NCBI GenBank assembly: GCA_018335035.1
Contig: JAGXKT010000018.1
Coordinates: 1-49,134 of the forward strand
DNA from: Phycisphaerae bacterium
Lineage (GTDB): Bacteria > Planctomycetota > Phycisphaerae > SM23-33
Direction: 5' to 3'
DNA length: 49,134 nucleotides
Shown here: piece after piece, positions 24,970 through 32,785 of the stretch
How the letters are laid out: each line of letters starts with the position of its first letter
Position numbering within the stretch: the stretch's first letter is position 1
Position numbers and translations under genes: made by a program
The notes under the pieces: generated by a model
Database searches by the model: none
Told to the model about the DNA's origin: nothing
Seen by the model: only the letters and a program-made list of their open reading frames with translations

Positions 24970-25131
24970 TGGGGCTCCCTTCGTTCGAGGCCCGGGGCCG
25001 TTGCCGTTATGGTATGCGGGCGGCGGAGCCCGGCCAAGAGCGTTTTGCTCGGCGGCCCCGGCGATTAGAATTCCGGCGGACAGGCCGGGCAATAGCGGCA
25101 TGCCTCGGTCGTTAAGCGAAAGTGACCCACG

Positions 25132-25713
25132 ATGGAACCGCATGAGCGCCGCGAGGCGATCGCGGCGGCCAAAGCCGGGCGTGCCGATGGATACGAGGCG
25201 TTGCTCGCAGCGTACGGGCAGCGGATCTACGGATACTTCCTCCGCGCGACCGGCGACGTCCACGACGCCGAGGATCTGCTCAGCGAGTGGACGTTACGGC
25301 TGGTCCGAACGCTGGGCCGCTACGATGAACGCGGACGGCTGGAGCCGTGGCTGTTTCGCATCGCGGCGAACCTCGTGCGGGATCGCATCCGCAGGCGACG
25401 CGTCCGTCCGGGCGCGGTGAGTCTGACGGCCGCGGATGATGGCGACGGTGCGCCGGTCGACCGCCTGGCGGCGAACACGGCGCCCGTCGACGCCGACCTG
25501 GAGGCCGCCGAGGCCGGCGATGCCCTCCAGGCGGCGATGGAGACGCTGGACGCGACGACACGACAGATGATTCTGCTGCGACACTACGGGCAGATGAGCT
25601 TCCGGGAAATCGCGGAACTGTACGACTGCCCGTTGGGCACGGCATTGGCGCGGGTCCATCGGGGGCTTAAGGCCCTGCGGCGCGTCATGGACAAGCGTGA
25701 TGAACGCGGATGA
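25132..25713 (+). CDS. ECF-type RNA polymerase sigma factor
   Basis: This 193-residue protein has sigma-70 region 2 (about 20-85, with YGYFLRATGDVHDAEDLLSE and the -10-contacting WLFRIAANLVRDRIRRR) and region 4 (about 130-185, helix-turn-helix in MSFREIAELYDCPLGTALARVHRG). The linker between them is rich in Ala/Asp (about 95-125). The downstream overlapping gene encodes a one-span membrane protein, the usual place of an anti-sigma factor. The target genes are unknown. The 162-bp divergent region from 24970 to 25131 holds the promoters of this gene and the lipoprotein. Confidence 0.9.
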   Translation: MEPHERREAIAAAKAGRADGYEALLAAYGQRIYGYFLRATGDVHDAEDLLSEWTLRLVRTLGRYDERGRLEPWLFRIAANLVRDRIRRRRVRPGAVSLTAADDGDGAPVDRLAANTAPVDADLEAAEAGDALQAAMETLDATTRQMILLRHYGQMSFREIAELYDCPLGTALARVHRGLKALRRVMDKRDERG

Positions 25714-26266
25714 TCGATACGACGAGCGGGTGGCACGCCGGTTGGACGGCGAGCCGATCGCGCTGAGCGACGCCGAACGCGCCCTGGCCGATGCGCTGCG
25801 CCGCGACGAGGACCGGCTGGCGAAACACCTTCCGCCAGTACCGATGCCGGCCGAGGCGCGCGCCCGCGCGACCCGCCGCCTGCGCGCCGCCCTGGCCGCA
25901 CGACGCACGCGCCGGCGCTGGGCGGCGGCGACCGGCGCCATCGCGGCAGCCGCCGCCGTCGTCGTGATGACGGTGACCCTCTGGGCGCCGTCGCGCGAGC
26001 CGGCCCGCACGGACGTCGCCAAGCGGCACGGCGCGACACCGACACGGGCCAAGCCGTCCGCCCTGGCGACCGCGCGGCGTGACGCGGCCGCACTGGACGC
26101 GATTTTGGCCGAAGACGAGTTGTCGCTGGTCGCGCGGGAGATCGCATCCCTGGCCGGCGAGATGGCGCTGGACGCCACGCCGGACGCCATCGAGATGGAA
26201 ATCGACGCGATGGAAGATAGAATCGATGCCTTCGAAGCCGAGCCGCTGTGGCCGGACGAGGGCTGA
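25700..26266 (+). CDS. Single-span membrane protein, likely anti-sigma factor
   Basis: The 188-residue protein has a charged cytoplasmic part (1-73), one membrane helix (about 75-93, AAATGAIAAAAAVVVMTVTLW) and an extracytoplasmic, acidic helical C-terminus (about 115-188). It overlaps the sigma gene by 14 bp, indicating translational coupling. The topology and position fit an anti-sigma factor that binds the sigma factor in the cytoplasm, but there is no clear zinc anti-sigma HxxxCxxC motif. The function is therefore inferred from context. Confidence 0.6.
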   Translation: MNADDRYDERVARRLDGEPIALSDAERALADALRRDEDRLAKHLPPVPMPAEARARATRRLRAALAARRTRRRWAAATGAIAAAAAVVVMTVTLWAPSREPARTDVAKRHGATPTRAKPSALATARRDAAALDAILAEDELSLVAREIASLAGEMALDATPDAIEMEIDAMEDRIDAFEAEPLWPDEG

Positions 26267-26288
26267 AATACAACCCCGAGGTACCACC

Positions 26289-26957
26289 ATGTCCAAACAG
26301 ACGATCCTCGCGATGATTCTCGGCCCCGCCATCGGCGCGCTGGTCTGGGCGGCCGTCGCGGACGGGCCTGCCGCCGGCGCCGACGATGAGCCGCCACGCC
26401 GCCGCAACAGCGATGGTCGCAGCGGGCCGCCGCGACTGACCGACGAGCAGGAAGCCGAGTTGCTGGCGTTTCTCAAGCGTCACCGTCCGGACCGCCACGC
26501 CGCGCTGCTGACGCTGAAGGACGAGCATCCGCGGATGTACTATCGCTGGCTCCGCCGCATTCAGCGCCTCTACGAAGAAGTGCAGGATCGCCCCGAGGAC
26601 GTCCGCCAGGCCACGTTGCGCCTGTGGGACTACCGCGTGCAGATCGGCAAGCGCCTCCGCGACCTGCGCGACGCGGAGGGCGACCGCCGCAAGGAGCTGA
26701 CCGACGCCCTGCACGAGCTGGTCGCCGCCCGCTTTGACGACGAGCAGACCGTGAGGCGCTATCGCCTGGACAAGCTCGCCGACCATCTCGAGCGGCTGCG
26801 CGAGAAATGGCAGAACCGCCAGGAGCGGCGCGACGCCGTCATCGCCGAACGCGTCGAGGCACTGATCGAGCACGGGCCCGAGCCGCGCCGCCGGCCCGGC
26901 CCGCCGCACGGACATCGCCCGCCGCCGACGCGCCCCGCAACGCATCCGAGCCCGTAA
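26289..26957 (+). CDS. Exported, highly charged helical protein
   Basis: I do not recognise the family. The 222-residue protein has a likely signal peptide (MSKQTILAMILGPAIGALVWAA), then residues ~55-190 that are almost wholly charged amphipathic helices (LTDEQEAELLAFLKRHRPDR..., then RLRDLRDAEGDRRKEL). A Pro/Arg/His-rich tail follows (about 200-222). Helix-rich periplasmic proteins of this kind (Spy/CpxP-like) sense envelope stress and often sit with ECF sigma genes. That is an analogy, not a homology claim. GAGG precedes ATG 26289, and the gap to the anti-sigma-like gene is 22 bp. Confidence 0.6.
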   Translation: MSKQTILAMILGPAIGALVWAAVADGPAAGADDEPPRRRNSDGRSGPPRLTDEQEAELLAFLKRHRPDRHAALLTLKDEHPRMYYRWLRRIQRLYEEVQDRPEDVRQATLRLWDYRVQIGKRLRDLRDAEGDRRKELTDALHELVAARFDDEQTVRRYRLDKLADHLERLREKWQNRQERRDAVIAERVEALIEHGPEPRRRPGPPHGHRPPPTRPATHPSP

Positions 26958-26973
26958 GCGGCTCGAGGGCGGC

Positions 26974-28029
26974 TCACCGCCACGCCAGCGCGCCGGTCGG
27001 GCAGGCGTCGACGCACGCGTCGGTCGAGACGGTCAACGCCTCGGCCAGCGAGCGCCCCATCGCGGGGCGCACGCGCACGCCGAAGCCGCGCCCGACGAAG
27101 GCCATCCCCACCGGCTCCCCACGGGCGGCCGTGATCTGCACGCACAGCCCGCACGCGATGCACTTGCCCGGCTCGTGGATCACGGCCGGGTGCTCGGCAT
27201 CGATCTCCAGCCGGCGGCGTTCGCCGGCGCCGCGCGGGACCGTGGCCCCGACGGTTTCGGCCGCCTCGCGCAGCGCACACGTCGCGGCCGCGCGGCAGTC
27301 GCAATGCAGGCAGCGGGCCGCCTCGGCGCAGGCCTCGGCGTCCGTGTAGCCCTCCGCCCGCGACGCGACGACCCGCCCGGCCGGGTTGGCCTGAGCCAGC
27401 AGCACCGCCATCTCGTCGGCATCCAGCCGCCCCATGTGCACGCAGACGCTGCGCCGTCGCGGCGCCGGGCGCGGCGCCGGTGCGATGCCGCGCTGCTGCG
27501 CGGCACGGACGACGTAGTGCATCAGTTCCCCGATGGCGACCGGCGCGTCGTGGCGCCCGCGGCGGCAGGCCGTCTCCGGGCGGTCCGTGTCGACCTCATC
27601 CGGCGCCGGCAAGCCGCCGTCTGCTCCCGCCGCCAGCGTTGCCGCCGCGGCGGCGATGTCCCCGGCCGCAACGTGCCGGATCATACGCGGGATGTGCCGC
27701 CCGAGCGGGTCGGCCAGTTGGCACGGCGCGTCGCAGTCGCCGAGGTGATCGCCGAGCAGCAGCTCGACGGCCCGGCGGCGGGCGGCGCCGACCGCCTCGT
27801 CCGTTTCGCTGGCGATGACCATGCCCTCCGTGCAGGTTATGGCGCAGGCGGGCACCAGCCGGTCCCAGCCGGCGATGCGAACCACGCACGCCATGCAGGC
27901 GGTCTGCGGCTCCAGCCCGTCGCGATGGCACAGCGTGGGAATGGCGATGCCGAGCTGCCGAGCGGCCGTCAGAACCGTCGCGCCGTCCGGCACCGTCACC
28001 GGTCTGTCGTCCATCGTCACCGTCGTCAT
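26974..28029 (-). CDS. 2Fe-2S / NuoG-like and GltD-like iron-sulfur protein
   Basis: The 351-residue soluble protein combines three parts. Residues 1-75 are a [2Fe-2S] ferredoxin with C34-x10-C45-x2-C48-x13-C62. Residues ~90-190 resemble the Fe-S helical domain of GltD-type subunits (GDCDAPCQ, IPRMI, ACRRGRHDAPVAI), but several cluster cysteines of that domain are missing. Then come RCLHCDCR and a C-terminal CxxCxxCx42C motif (KCIACGLC, and Cys of TDAC), the pattern of the NuoG N4 cluster, ending CPTGAL. It would relay electrons beside the NuoEF fusion encoded upstream. The intervening GxxExxY cassette separates the two genes. Confidence 0.82.
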   Translation of the reverse strand: MTTVTMDDRPVTVPDGATVLTAARQLGIAIPTLCHRDGLEPQTACMACVVRIAGWDRLVPACAITCTEGMVIASETDEAVGAARRRAVELLLGDHLGDCDAPCQLADPLGRHIPRMIRHVAAGDIAAAAATLAAGADGGLPAPDEVDTDRPETACRRGRHDAPVAIGELMHYVVRAAQQRGIAPAPRPAPRRRSVCVHMGRLDADEMAVLLAQANPAGRVVASRAEGYTDAEACAEAARCLHCDCRAAATCALREAAETVGATVPRGAGERRRLEIDAEHPAVIHEPGKCIACGLCVQITAARGEPVGMAFVGRGFGVRVRPAMGRSLAEALTVSTDACVDACPTGALAWR

Positions 28030-28041
28030 AACGTGTCGTTT

Positions 28042-28070
28042 ACCACAGAGAACACTGAGAACACGGAGAA
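28042..28070 (+). repeat. Inverted repeat, left copy (ACCACAGAG type)
   Basis: The top strand reads ACCACAGAG AACACTGAG AACACGGAG in three nine-base steps. The reverse complement of a related word occurs at 28503-28534, so the two copies flank the GxxExxY gene in opposite orientation. A third relative lies at 48353-48385. Confidence 0.7.
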
Positions 28071-28073
28071 AAC

Positions 28074-28538
28074 CTACTCGTCGTAGCCGTTCATGACGCG
28101 CTGCACGCCCGACACGAGCCGAGGCACGTTAAAGTTGATCAGCAAACCAAGCCGCAACCCGGCGAGCTTCAGATACGTCAACAGTTGCGCGCGGTGGACG
28201 TCCGTAACCTGCTGGACGGATTTGAGCTCAACGATGACAACGTCCTCGACGAGCAGGTCCACCCGGTAGCCGCAGTCGATTTTCAAACCGCGGCAGGAAA
28301 CGGGCAACCCCTTCTTCCGTTCCACGCGGCGCCCGCAATCGGCGAGTTCATGCGCCAAGCACGCTTCATACGTCGACTCAAGCAGTCCCGGTTCCAGCGC
28401 TTTGTGGACCTCGATCGCCGCGCCGATGATCGCCTTACTGATCTTGTTAAGTTCATCTAACGCGACGGTTCGGCCACCTGCGCCGCGCCGCTCGATGCCG
28501 TTGTCTTCTTTGTGCACTCCGTGTCCTCTGTGGTTCAT
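28074..28538 (-). CDS. GxxExxY-family protein (PD-(D/E)XK nuclease-like fold)
   Basis: The 154-residue protein carries the name motif GLLESTYE (about 52-59) and, further on, a strand with DLLVEDVVIVELKSV (about 103-117), the D...ExK core of PD-(D/E)XK nuclease-like folds, then QLLTYLKLAGLRLGLLINF. The biological role of the family is not established. The first ~20 residues (NHRGHGVHKED) translate the flanking repeat, so the true start may be a GTG near ALDELNKIS. It lies inside a same-strand redox operon but has no obvious link to it. It is probably an inserted unit. Confidence 0.85.
   Translation of the reverse strand: MNHRGHGVHKEDNGIERRGAGGRTVALDELNKISKAIIGAAIEVHKALEPGLLESTYEACLAHELADCGRRVERKKGLPVSCRGLKIDCGYRVDLLVEDVVIVELKSVQQVTDVHRAQLLTYLKLAGLRLGLLINFNVPRLVSGVQRVMNGYDE
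28503..28534 (-). repeat. Inverted repeat, right copy (ACCACAGAG type)
   Basis: The bottom strand reads AACCACAGAG GACACGGAG TGCACAAAG AAG. It is the inverted partner of the copy at 28042-28070 and overlaps the annotated N-terminal codons of the GxxExxY gene. Confidence 0.7.
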
Positions 28539-28542
28539 GTCG

Positions 28543-30894
28543 TTACTCCACGCATACGGCATCGGCGGGGCAGACGGACCGGCACGTCCCGCAGCGGACG
28601 CATTTGTCCGTGTCGATCTCGTGTCGTTCGTGCGGGCGCGAGGCGATCGCGTCGGCCGGGCAGTGCTGAGCGCATCGCGTGCAGCCGATGCAGTCGTCGG
28701 TGATCGTGTAGGCGATCAGTGCCCGGCATCGCCCGGCCGGGCAGTGCCCGGCGAGGTGCGCCTCGTACTCGTCGCGGAAATGCGCCAACGTGGAGACGAC
28801 GGGATTCGGCGCGGTCCGGCCCAGCGCGCAGAGACTGCCGCGGCGGACGCCCTCGGCGAGTTGCTCAAGCCGGTCGAGGTCGCCGTCGCGCCCGTCGCCC
28901 TCGCAGAGGCGCGTGAGGATCTCCAACATCCGCCGCGTGCCGACCCGGCACGGCGTGCACCGCCCGCACGACTGGTCCTGTGTGAATTCCAGAAAGTACC
29001 GCGCGATCTCGACCATACAGTCGGTCTCGTCGAGCACGACAAGCCCGCCGGAGCCCATGATGCCGCCGACGGCTTGGAGGGCCTCGTAGTCCACGGGCGT
29101 CTCGGACAGCTCGGCCGGAACGCACCCGCCGGACGGCCCGCCGATCTGCACCGCCTTGAAGCGACGCCCGTCAGCGACACCGCCGCCGATATCCTCGACG
29201 ATCTCGCGCAGCGTGATGCCCATGGGCACCTCGATCAGCCCGCCGCGTGCGACCTTGCCGGCCAGGGCGAAGACCTTCGTGCCCTTGCTGGCCTCGCGCC
29301 CGATCGCGGCGAACGCGTTCGCCCCGTGGCGCAGAATCCACGGGACCAGGGCGTAGGTCTCGACGTTGTTGATCAGCGTCGGTCGGCCCCACAGCCCCTG
29401 CCGGGCCGGGTACGGCGGGCGCAGGCGCGGCATGCCCCGCCGGCCTTGGATCGAAGCCAACAGCGCCGTCTCCTCCCCGCAGACGAACGCCCCGGCACCC
29501 CGATGGACCGTCACCGTCAGCGATGCGTCCGAGCCGCAGATGCGCTCGCCCAGCAGCCCGCGCTGCCCGGCACGGGCGATCGCCTCGCCGAGGCGCGCCA
29601 CGGCCAGGGGATACTCGGCGCGCACGTAGAGATGTGCCTCGCACGCCCCGACGGCGTATGCGGCGATCGTCAACCCCTCCAGCACGCGATACGGGTAGGA
29701 CTCCAACAGCATACGGTCCATGAACGCGCCGGGGTCGCCCTCGTCGCCGTTGCAGACGACGTACTTGACCGCGCCCGGCGCGTCGTGAACGTGGCGCCAC
29801 TTGAGCCCCGTCGGATACCCCGCGCCGCCCCGGCCGCGCAAACCGCTGTCGTCAATCTCCTGAACCACGCGCCGCGGCGATAGCGCCTCGATGCAGCGAC
29901 GCAGTGCGACGTAGCCGTCCCGCGCCAGGTACTCGTCCAGGTCCAGCGGATCGAGAAAGCCGCAGTGCTCCGTTGCCAGGTGTTGTTGCTTGTCCAGGAA
30001 CGCCGCCACCGGCTCGTCGCGCACGTTCATCGTGTAGCGCGTCACGGGGCGCCAAGTCTCATCCGTCAGCAGGCGGTCCAGCGCGCGGGACACACGCCGC
30101 ACGACCCGGCGCGGCAGGTGCCGCGCGCGGAAATGCCGCTCGATGATGGCCTCGGCATCTTCCGGCTGCACGCGGGCGTAAAACGCCGTGTCGCGCCCGG
30201 GTTGGGCGATCTCGACCAGCGGCGTCTGGTGACACAACCCCACGCAGCCGACGCGCTTGACGCGTGCGGCCGCGCCCGTCGCACCCAGCGCGCGCTCGAA
30301 CGCCTCATAGACCTTGCCGCTTCCGCGAGCGACGCAGCACGAGCCCAGCCCGATGCGCACCTCGCCGGCCGAGCCGTCGCCGCCGCGCCGCGGCTTGCGC
30401 CGCCGCCCGCCCCGGCGCTCGTGCGTAAGGAAGTCGTGCAGCATCTGCGCGACGGCCTCGTCGTCGGCCGTCAGATGCCCGTAGGTGACCTCGCCGATCT
30501 GCACGGCCGGGGCGAGCGTGCAGCAACCCAGGCAGGCGACCTTCTGTACGGTGAACAGCCCGTCGGCGTCCGTGTCCTGCCCCTCGGCGAGGTGCAGGTG
30601 CTTGCAGAGCGTCTCGTGCACGGCCGCGGCGCCCTTGACGTGACAGGCCGTACCGTGACAGACGCGGATGATGTGCCGCCCCACCGGGCGATGGCGAAAT
30701 TGCGCGTAGAACGTCGACACGCCGGTCAGCTGCGCCGGCGGGATCTCCGTCCGGGCACAGACGCGCTCCAGCGCCTCGGCGGGCAGGTAACCGTAGTGCT
30801 CCTGCAACTGCTGGCAGATCGGTACGACGGCATCGGGCGCCCCGCCGGTCCGTTCGATCACCGCGTCCACAATGCTGACGTCGACGTCGCTCAT
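28543..30894 (-). CDS. NuoE-NuoF fusion: NADH-oxidising flavo-iron-sulfur subunit (HydC/HydB-like)
   Basis: This 783-residue fusion has four parts. The NuoE thioredoxin-like domain (1-160) has [2Fe-2S] ligands C79, C84, C121 and C125. A second thioredoxin-like [2Fe-2S] domain (178-255) has C186/C187, C217 and C221. The NuoF core (315-690) has an intact NADH/FMN loop GLRGRGGAGYPTG (351-363), DEGDPGAFMDR, an SLBB domain and the [4Fe-4S] motif CGRCTPC. Two C-terminal [4Fe-4S] motifs, CIGCTRCAQHCP and CVRCGTCRSVCP, complete it. The layout matches HydB of bifurcating hydrogenases with HydC fused in front. No hydrogenase active-site (H-cluster) gene is present. It overlaps the propeller gene by 4 bp (ATGA). 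Confidence 0.93.
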   Translation of the reverse strand: MSDVDVSIVDAVIERTGGAPDAVVPICQQLQEHYGYLPAEALERVCARTEIPPAQLTGVSTFYAQFRHRPVGRHIIRVCHGTACHVKGAAAVHETLCKHLHLAEGQDTDADGLFTVQKVACLGCCTLAPAVQIGEVTYGHLTADDEAVAQMLHDFLTHERRGGRRRKPRRGGDGSAGEVRIGLGSCCVARGSGKVYEAFERALGATGAAARVKRVGCVGLCHQTPLVEIAQPGRDTAFYARVQPEDAEAIIERHFRARHLPRRVVRRVSRALDRLLTDETWRPVTRYTMNVRDEPVAAFLDKQQHLATEHCGFLDPLDLDEYLARDGYVALRRCIEALSPRRVVQEIDDSGLRGRGGAGYPTGLKWRHVHDAPGAVKYVVCNGDEGDPGAFMDRMLLESYPYRVLEGLTIAAYAVGACEAHLYVRAEYPLAVARLGEAIARAGQRGLLGERICGSDASLTVTVHRGAGAFVCGEETALLASIQGRRGMPRLRPPYPARQGLWGRPTLINNVETYALVPWILRHGANAFAAIGREASKGTKVFALAGKVARGGLIEVPMGITLREIVEDIGGGVADGRRFKAVQIGGPSGGCVPAELSETPVDYEALQAVGGIMGSGGLVVLDETDCMVEIARYFLEFTQDQSCGRCTPCRVGTRRMLEILTRLCEGDGRDGDLDRLEQLAEGVRRGSLCALGRTAPNPVVSTLAHFRDEYEAHLAGHCPAGRCRALIAYTITDDCIGCTRCAQHCPADAIASRPHERHEIDTDKCVRCGTCRSVCPADAVCVE

Positions 30895-32768
30895 GGCGTC
30901 TCCTGCGTATGCTCTGCGTCCGCAATGCAGTACACGTGCGTCCGGCCACGGATGTAGATCCGCCCGTCCTGAAACGCCGGCGAGCCGTAGACCGCCTCGC
31001 CCAGCGGGCAGGTCCGCACCGGTGCGGCAATTCGCTTGCCTGTTGTCGGGTCCTGCACGATGCCGCCGACGACCGGCTCGCCGTCGTTCGCGTCCACAGC
31101 CGCAGTGTCGTCGAAGTCGAACGGGCCTGTCGAGACGACGTACGTCACGCCCTGGGTGTCGGTCAGGTGGAGCGTCTCGCCCACGAGCGACGGCGAAGCG
31201 TTGAACTGTTGCCCCCCGAAGTCGCGCAACCACTGCGCCTCGCCCGTGGCCGCGTCGTAGCACGCCAGCGTGCCCCAACTCGATAGTGCGAACACGCGCC
31301 GCCCGTCGCTGACGGGCGAACAGATCGTCGGCGTCACCTCGTTCGCCTGCCAGATGACGCGCTGCCGCCCGTCGGACAGCTCGACCGCGCCGCGCAGGGC
31401 GAAGACGTAGGCGTTCGGCACGGCCACGATCACCCGATCGCCGAGGACGACCGGCGACGGCGCCACGTCGGGACCGCCGGCGTCCGCCTGCCAGAGAATG
31501 CGCCCGTCGGCGGGGTCGTGCGCGATCACGAGCGGGTTGCCCACGGTGATGAGTTGCTCGCGTCCGGCCAGCTCAGCCACGACAGGCGTGGTCCAGGAAT
31601 CCGTCACCGGGCGCGGGACGGACGCCAGCGTCTCACCGGAGGCCGGGTCCAGCAGCAACAGTCGCGACCGCCACGTACCCGGCTTGTCGGCGTCGAAAGC
31701 ATCGTCGTACTGATCGTATTGGACGATCAACCGTCCGTCGTGCATGACCAGCGACGTGGCGAACCCGTAGGCACTGTCCGGCGTGCCGAGGTTGCGATGC
31801 CAGCGGCGCTGTCCGTCGAAGTCGAAGCACACCAGATCGCCCGTGGGGAAGATCGCGCAGACGTAGCGGCCGTCGGTGACGGGGGTGCTGGCGGCCCAGC
31901 CGGTCCCCATGGATTCATCGAACTCCGGGCTCCGCCCGCCGGCCGGGACGGTGCGCGTCCAGAGCCGCTGGCCCGTGTCGGCATCCAGGCAATACACCTC
32001 GCGTTGCTCGCTCGTGCCGCCGGTCAGAAAAACGCGTTTCGCCCAGACGATCGGCGAACTCTTGCCGGGCAGCGGGATCGCGTCGGAGCGCCAGAGGATG
32101 TTCTCGCCGGCCGGAGCGTTCCAGTCCGTCGGAACGTTTCGATGGACGACGACGCCGCGCCCGCCAGGCCCGCGGAATCGCGCCCAGGGCGTCTGCTCAA
32201 CGGTGGCGACCTCGACCGGCCGTACGGGCGGCCGTGAGGGGGGGCTCAGCGTCCGCGGAGCGGGGATCGCCGCAACGCCCGCGACGCCCACGGCAGCGAG
32301 CCCCACCCCGCACGCGGCGACGGCGAGCCGCCCGCGCCGCGCGGCGCGTTCGGCCCTCTCGCGGTTCGGGGCGGCGCCGGCGACGCGCGCCGGGCGACGC
32401 CGCAGCCGCAGTGCGATCGCCCCGGCCGCCAGCGCCGCGCCAGCCGCGGCACAGACCACGTACGCCCCGATCGCCAGACGCCGGCGTCGCGCGAAGTACG
32501 CCGTGCGCAACTCGGCGTCCAGCGTTCGCAGGCGCTTGACCAGCGCCGCGCGGGCGGCCGGGTCGTCCCGCGGCGTCCGGGCCAGCTCGGCCTTCAACGC
32601 CGCCCAGCGGGGCGAATCCAGCGGGTGATCGCCGTAGCCGCGCAGCACAAACAGCACCAGCAGCGCCGAAACCGCCAGCGCGACCGCCCCGGCCACGCCG
32701 GCCGTCGCCGCGACCGCCCGATACCAGCGCTCGCGGCGGTTCGTCGTGTTGTCCGACGTCTCCGTCAT
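30891..32768 (-). CDS. Membrane-anchored PQQ-like beta-propeller protein B
   Basis: The 625-residue protein begins with three hydrophobic segments (about 19-45, 101-123, 148-170) and ends in a large extracytoplasmic beta-propeller (about 195-620). The propeller is recognised by recurring blades such as VYCLDADTGQRLWTR, LLLLDPASGETLAS, DPADGRILWQ and ACYDAATGEAQW, whose tryptophans dock the blades. There is no visible PQQ-dehydrogenase active site, so it may be a scaffold rather than an enzyme. It lies between the polyferredoxin (17-bp gap) and NuoEF (4-bp overlap), so a structural role in the same complex is likely. Confidence 0.82.
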   Translation of the reverse strand: MTETSDNTTNRRERWYRAVAATAGVAGAVALAVSALLVLFVLRGYGDHPLDSPRWAALKAELARTPRDDPAARAALVKRLRTLDAELRTAYFARRRRLAIGAYVVCAAAGAALAAGAIALRLRRRPARVAGAAPNRERAERAARRGRLAVAACGVGLAAVGVAGVAAIPAPRTLSPPSRPPVRPVEVATVEQTPWARFRGPGGRGVVVHRNVPTDWNAPAGENILWRSDAIPLPGKSSPIVWAKRVFLTGGTSEQREVYCLDADTGQRLWTRTVPAGGRSPEFDESMGTGWAASTPVTDGRYVCAIFPTGDLVCFDFDGQRRWHRNLGTPDSAYGFATSLVMHDGRLIVQYDQYDDAFDADKPGTWRSRLLLLDPASGETLASVPRPVTDSWTTPVVAELAGREQLITVGNPLVIAHDPADGRILWQADAGGPDVAPSPVVLGDRVIVAVPNAYVFALRGAVELSDGRQRVIWQANEVTPTICSPVSDGRRVFALSSWGTLACYDAATGEAQWLRDFGGQQFNASPSLVGETLHLTDTQGVTYVVSTGPFDFDDTAAVDANDGEPVVGGIVQDPTTGKRIAAPVRTCPLGEAVYGSPAFQDGRIYIRGRTHVYCIADAEHTQETP

Positions 32769-32785
32769 CGCCTGGTGACTCGTCC

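Noticed and set aside
26974-30894. Electron-bifurcating [FeFe] hydrogenase (HydABC)
   Set aside because: The NuoEF and Fe-S subunits fit, but there is no H-cluster subunit and the NuoG-like protein is only 351 residues with no catalytic domain.
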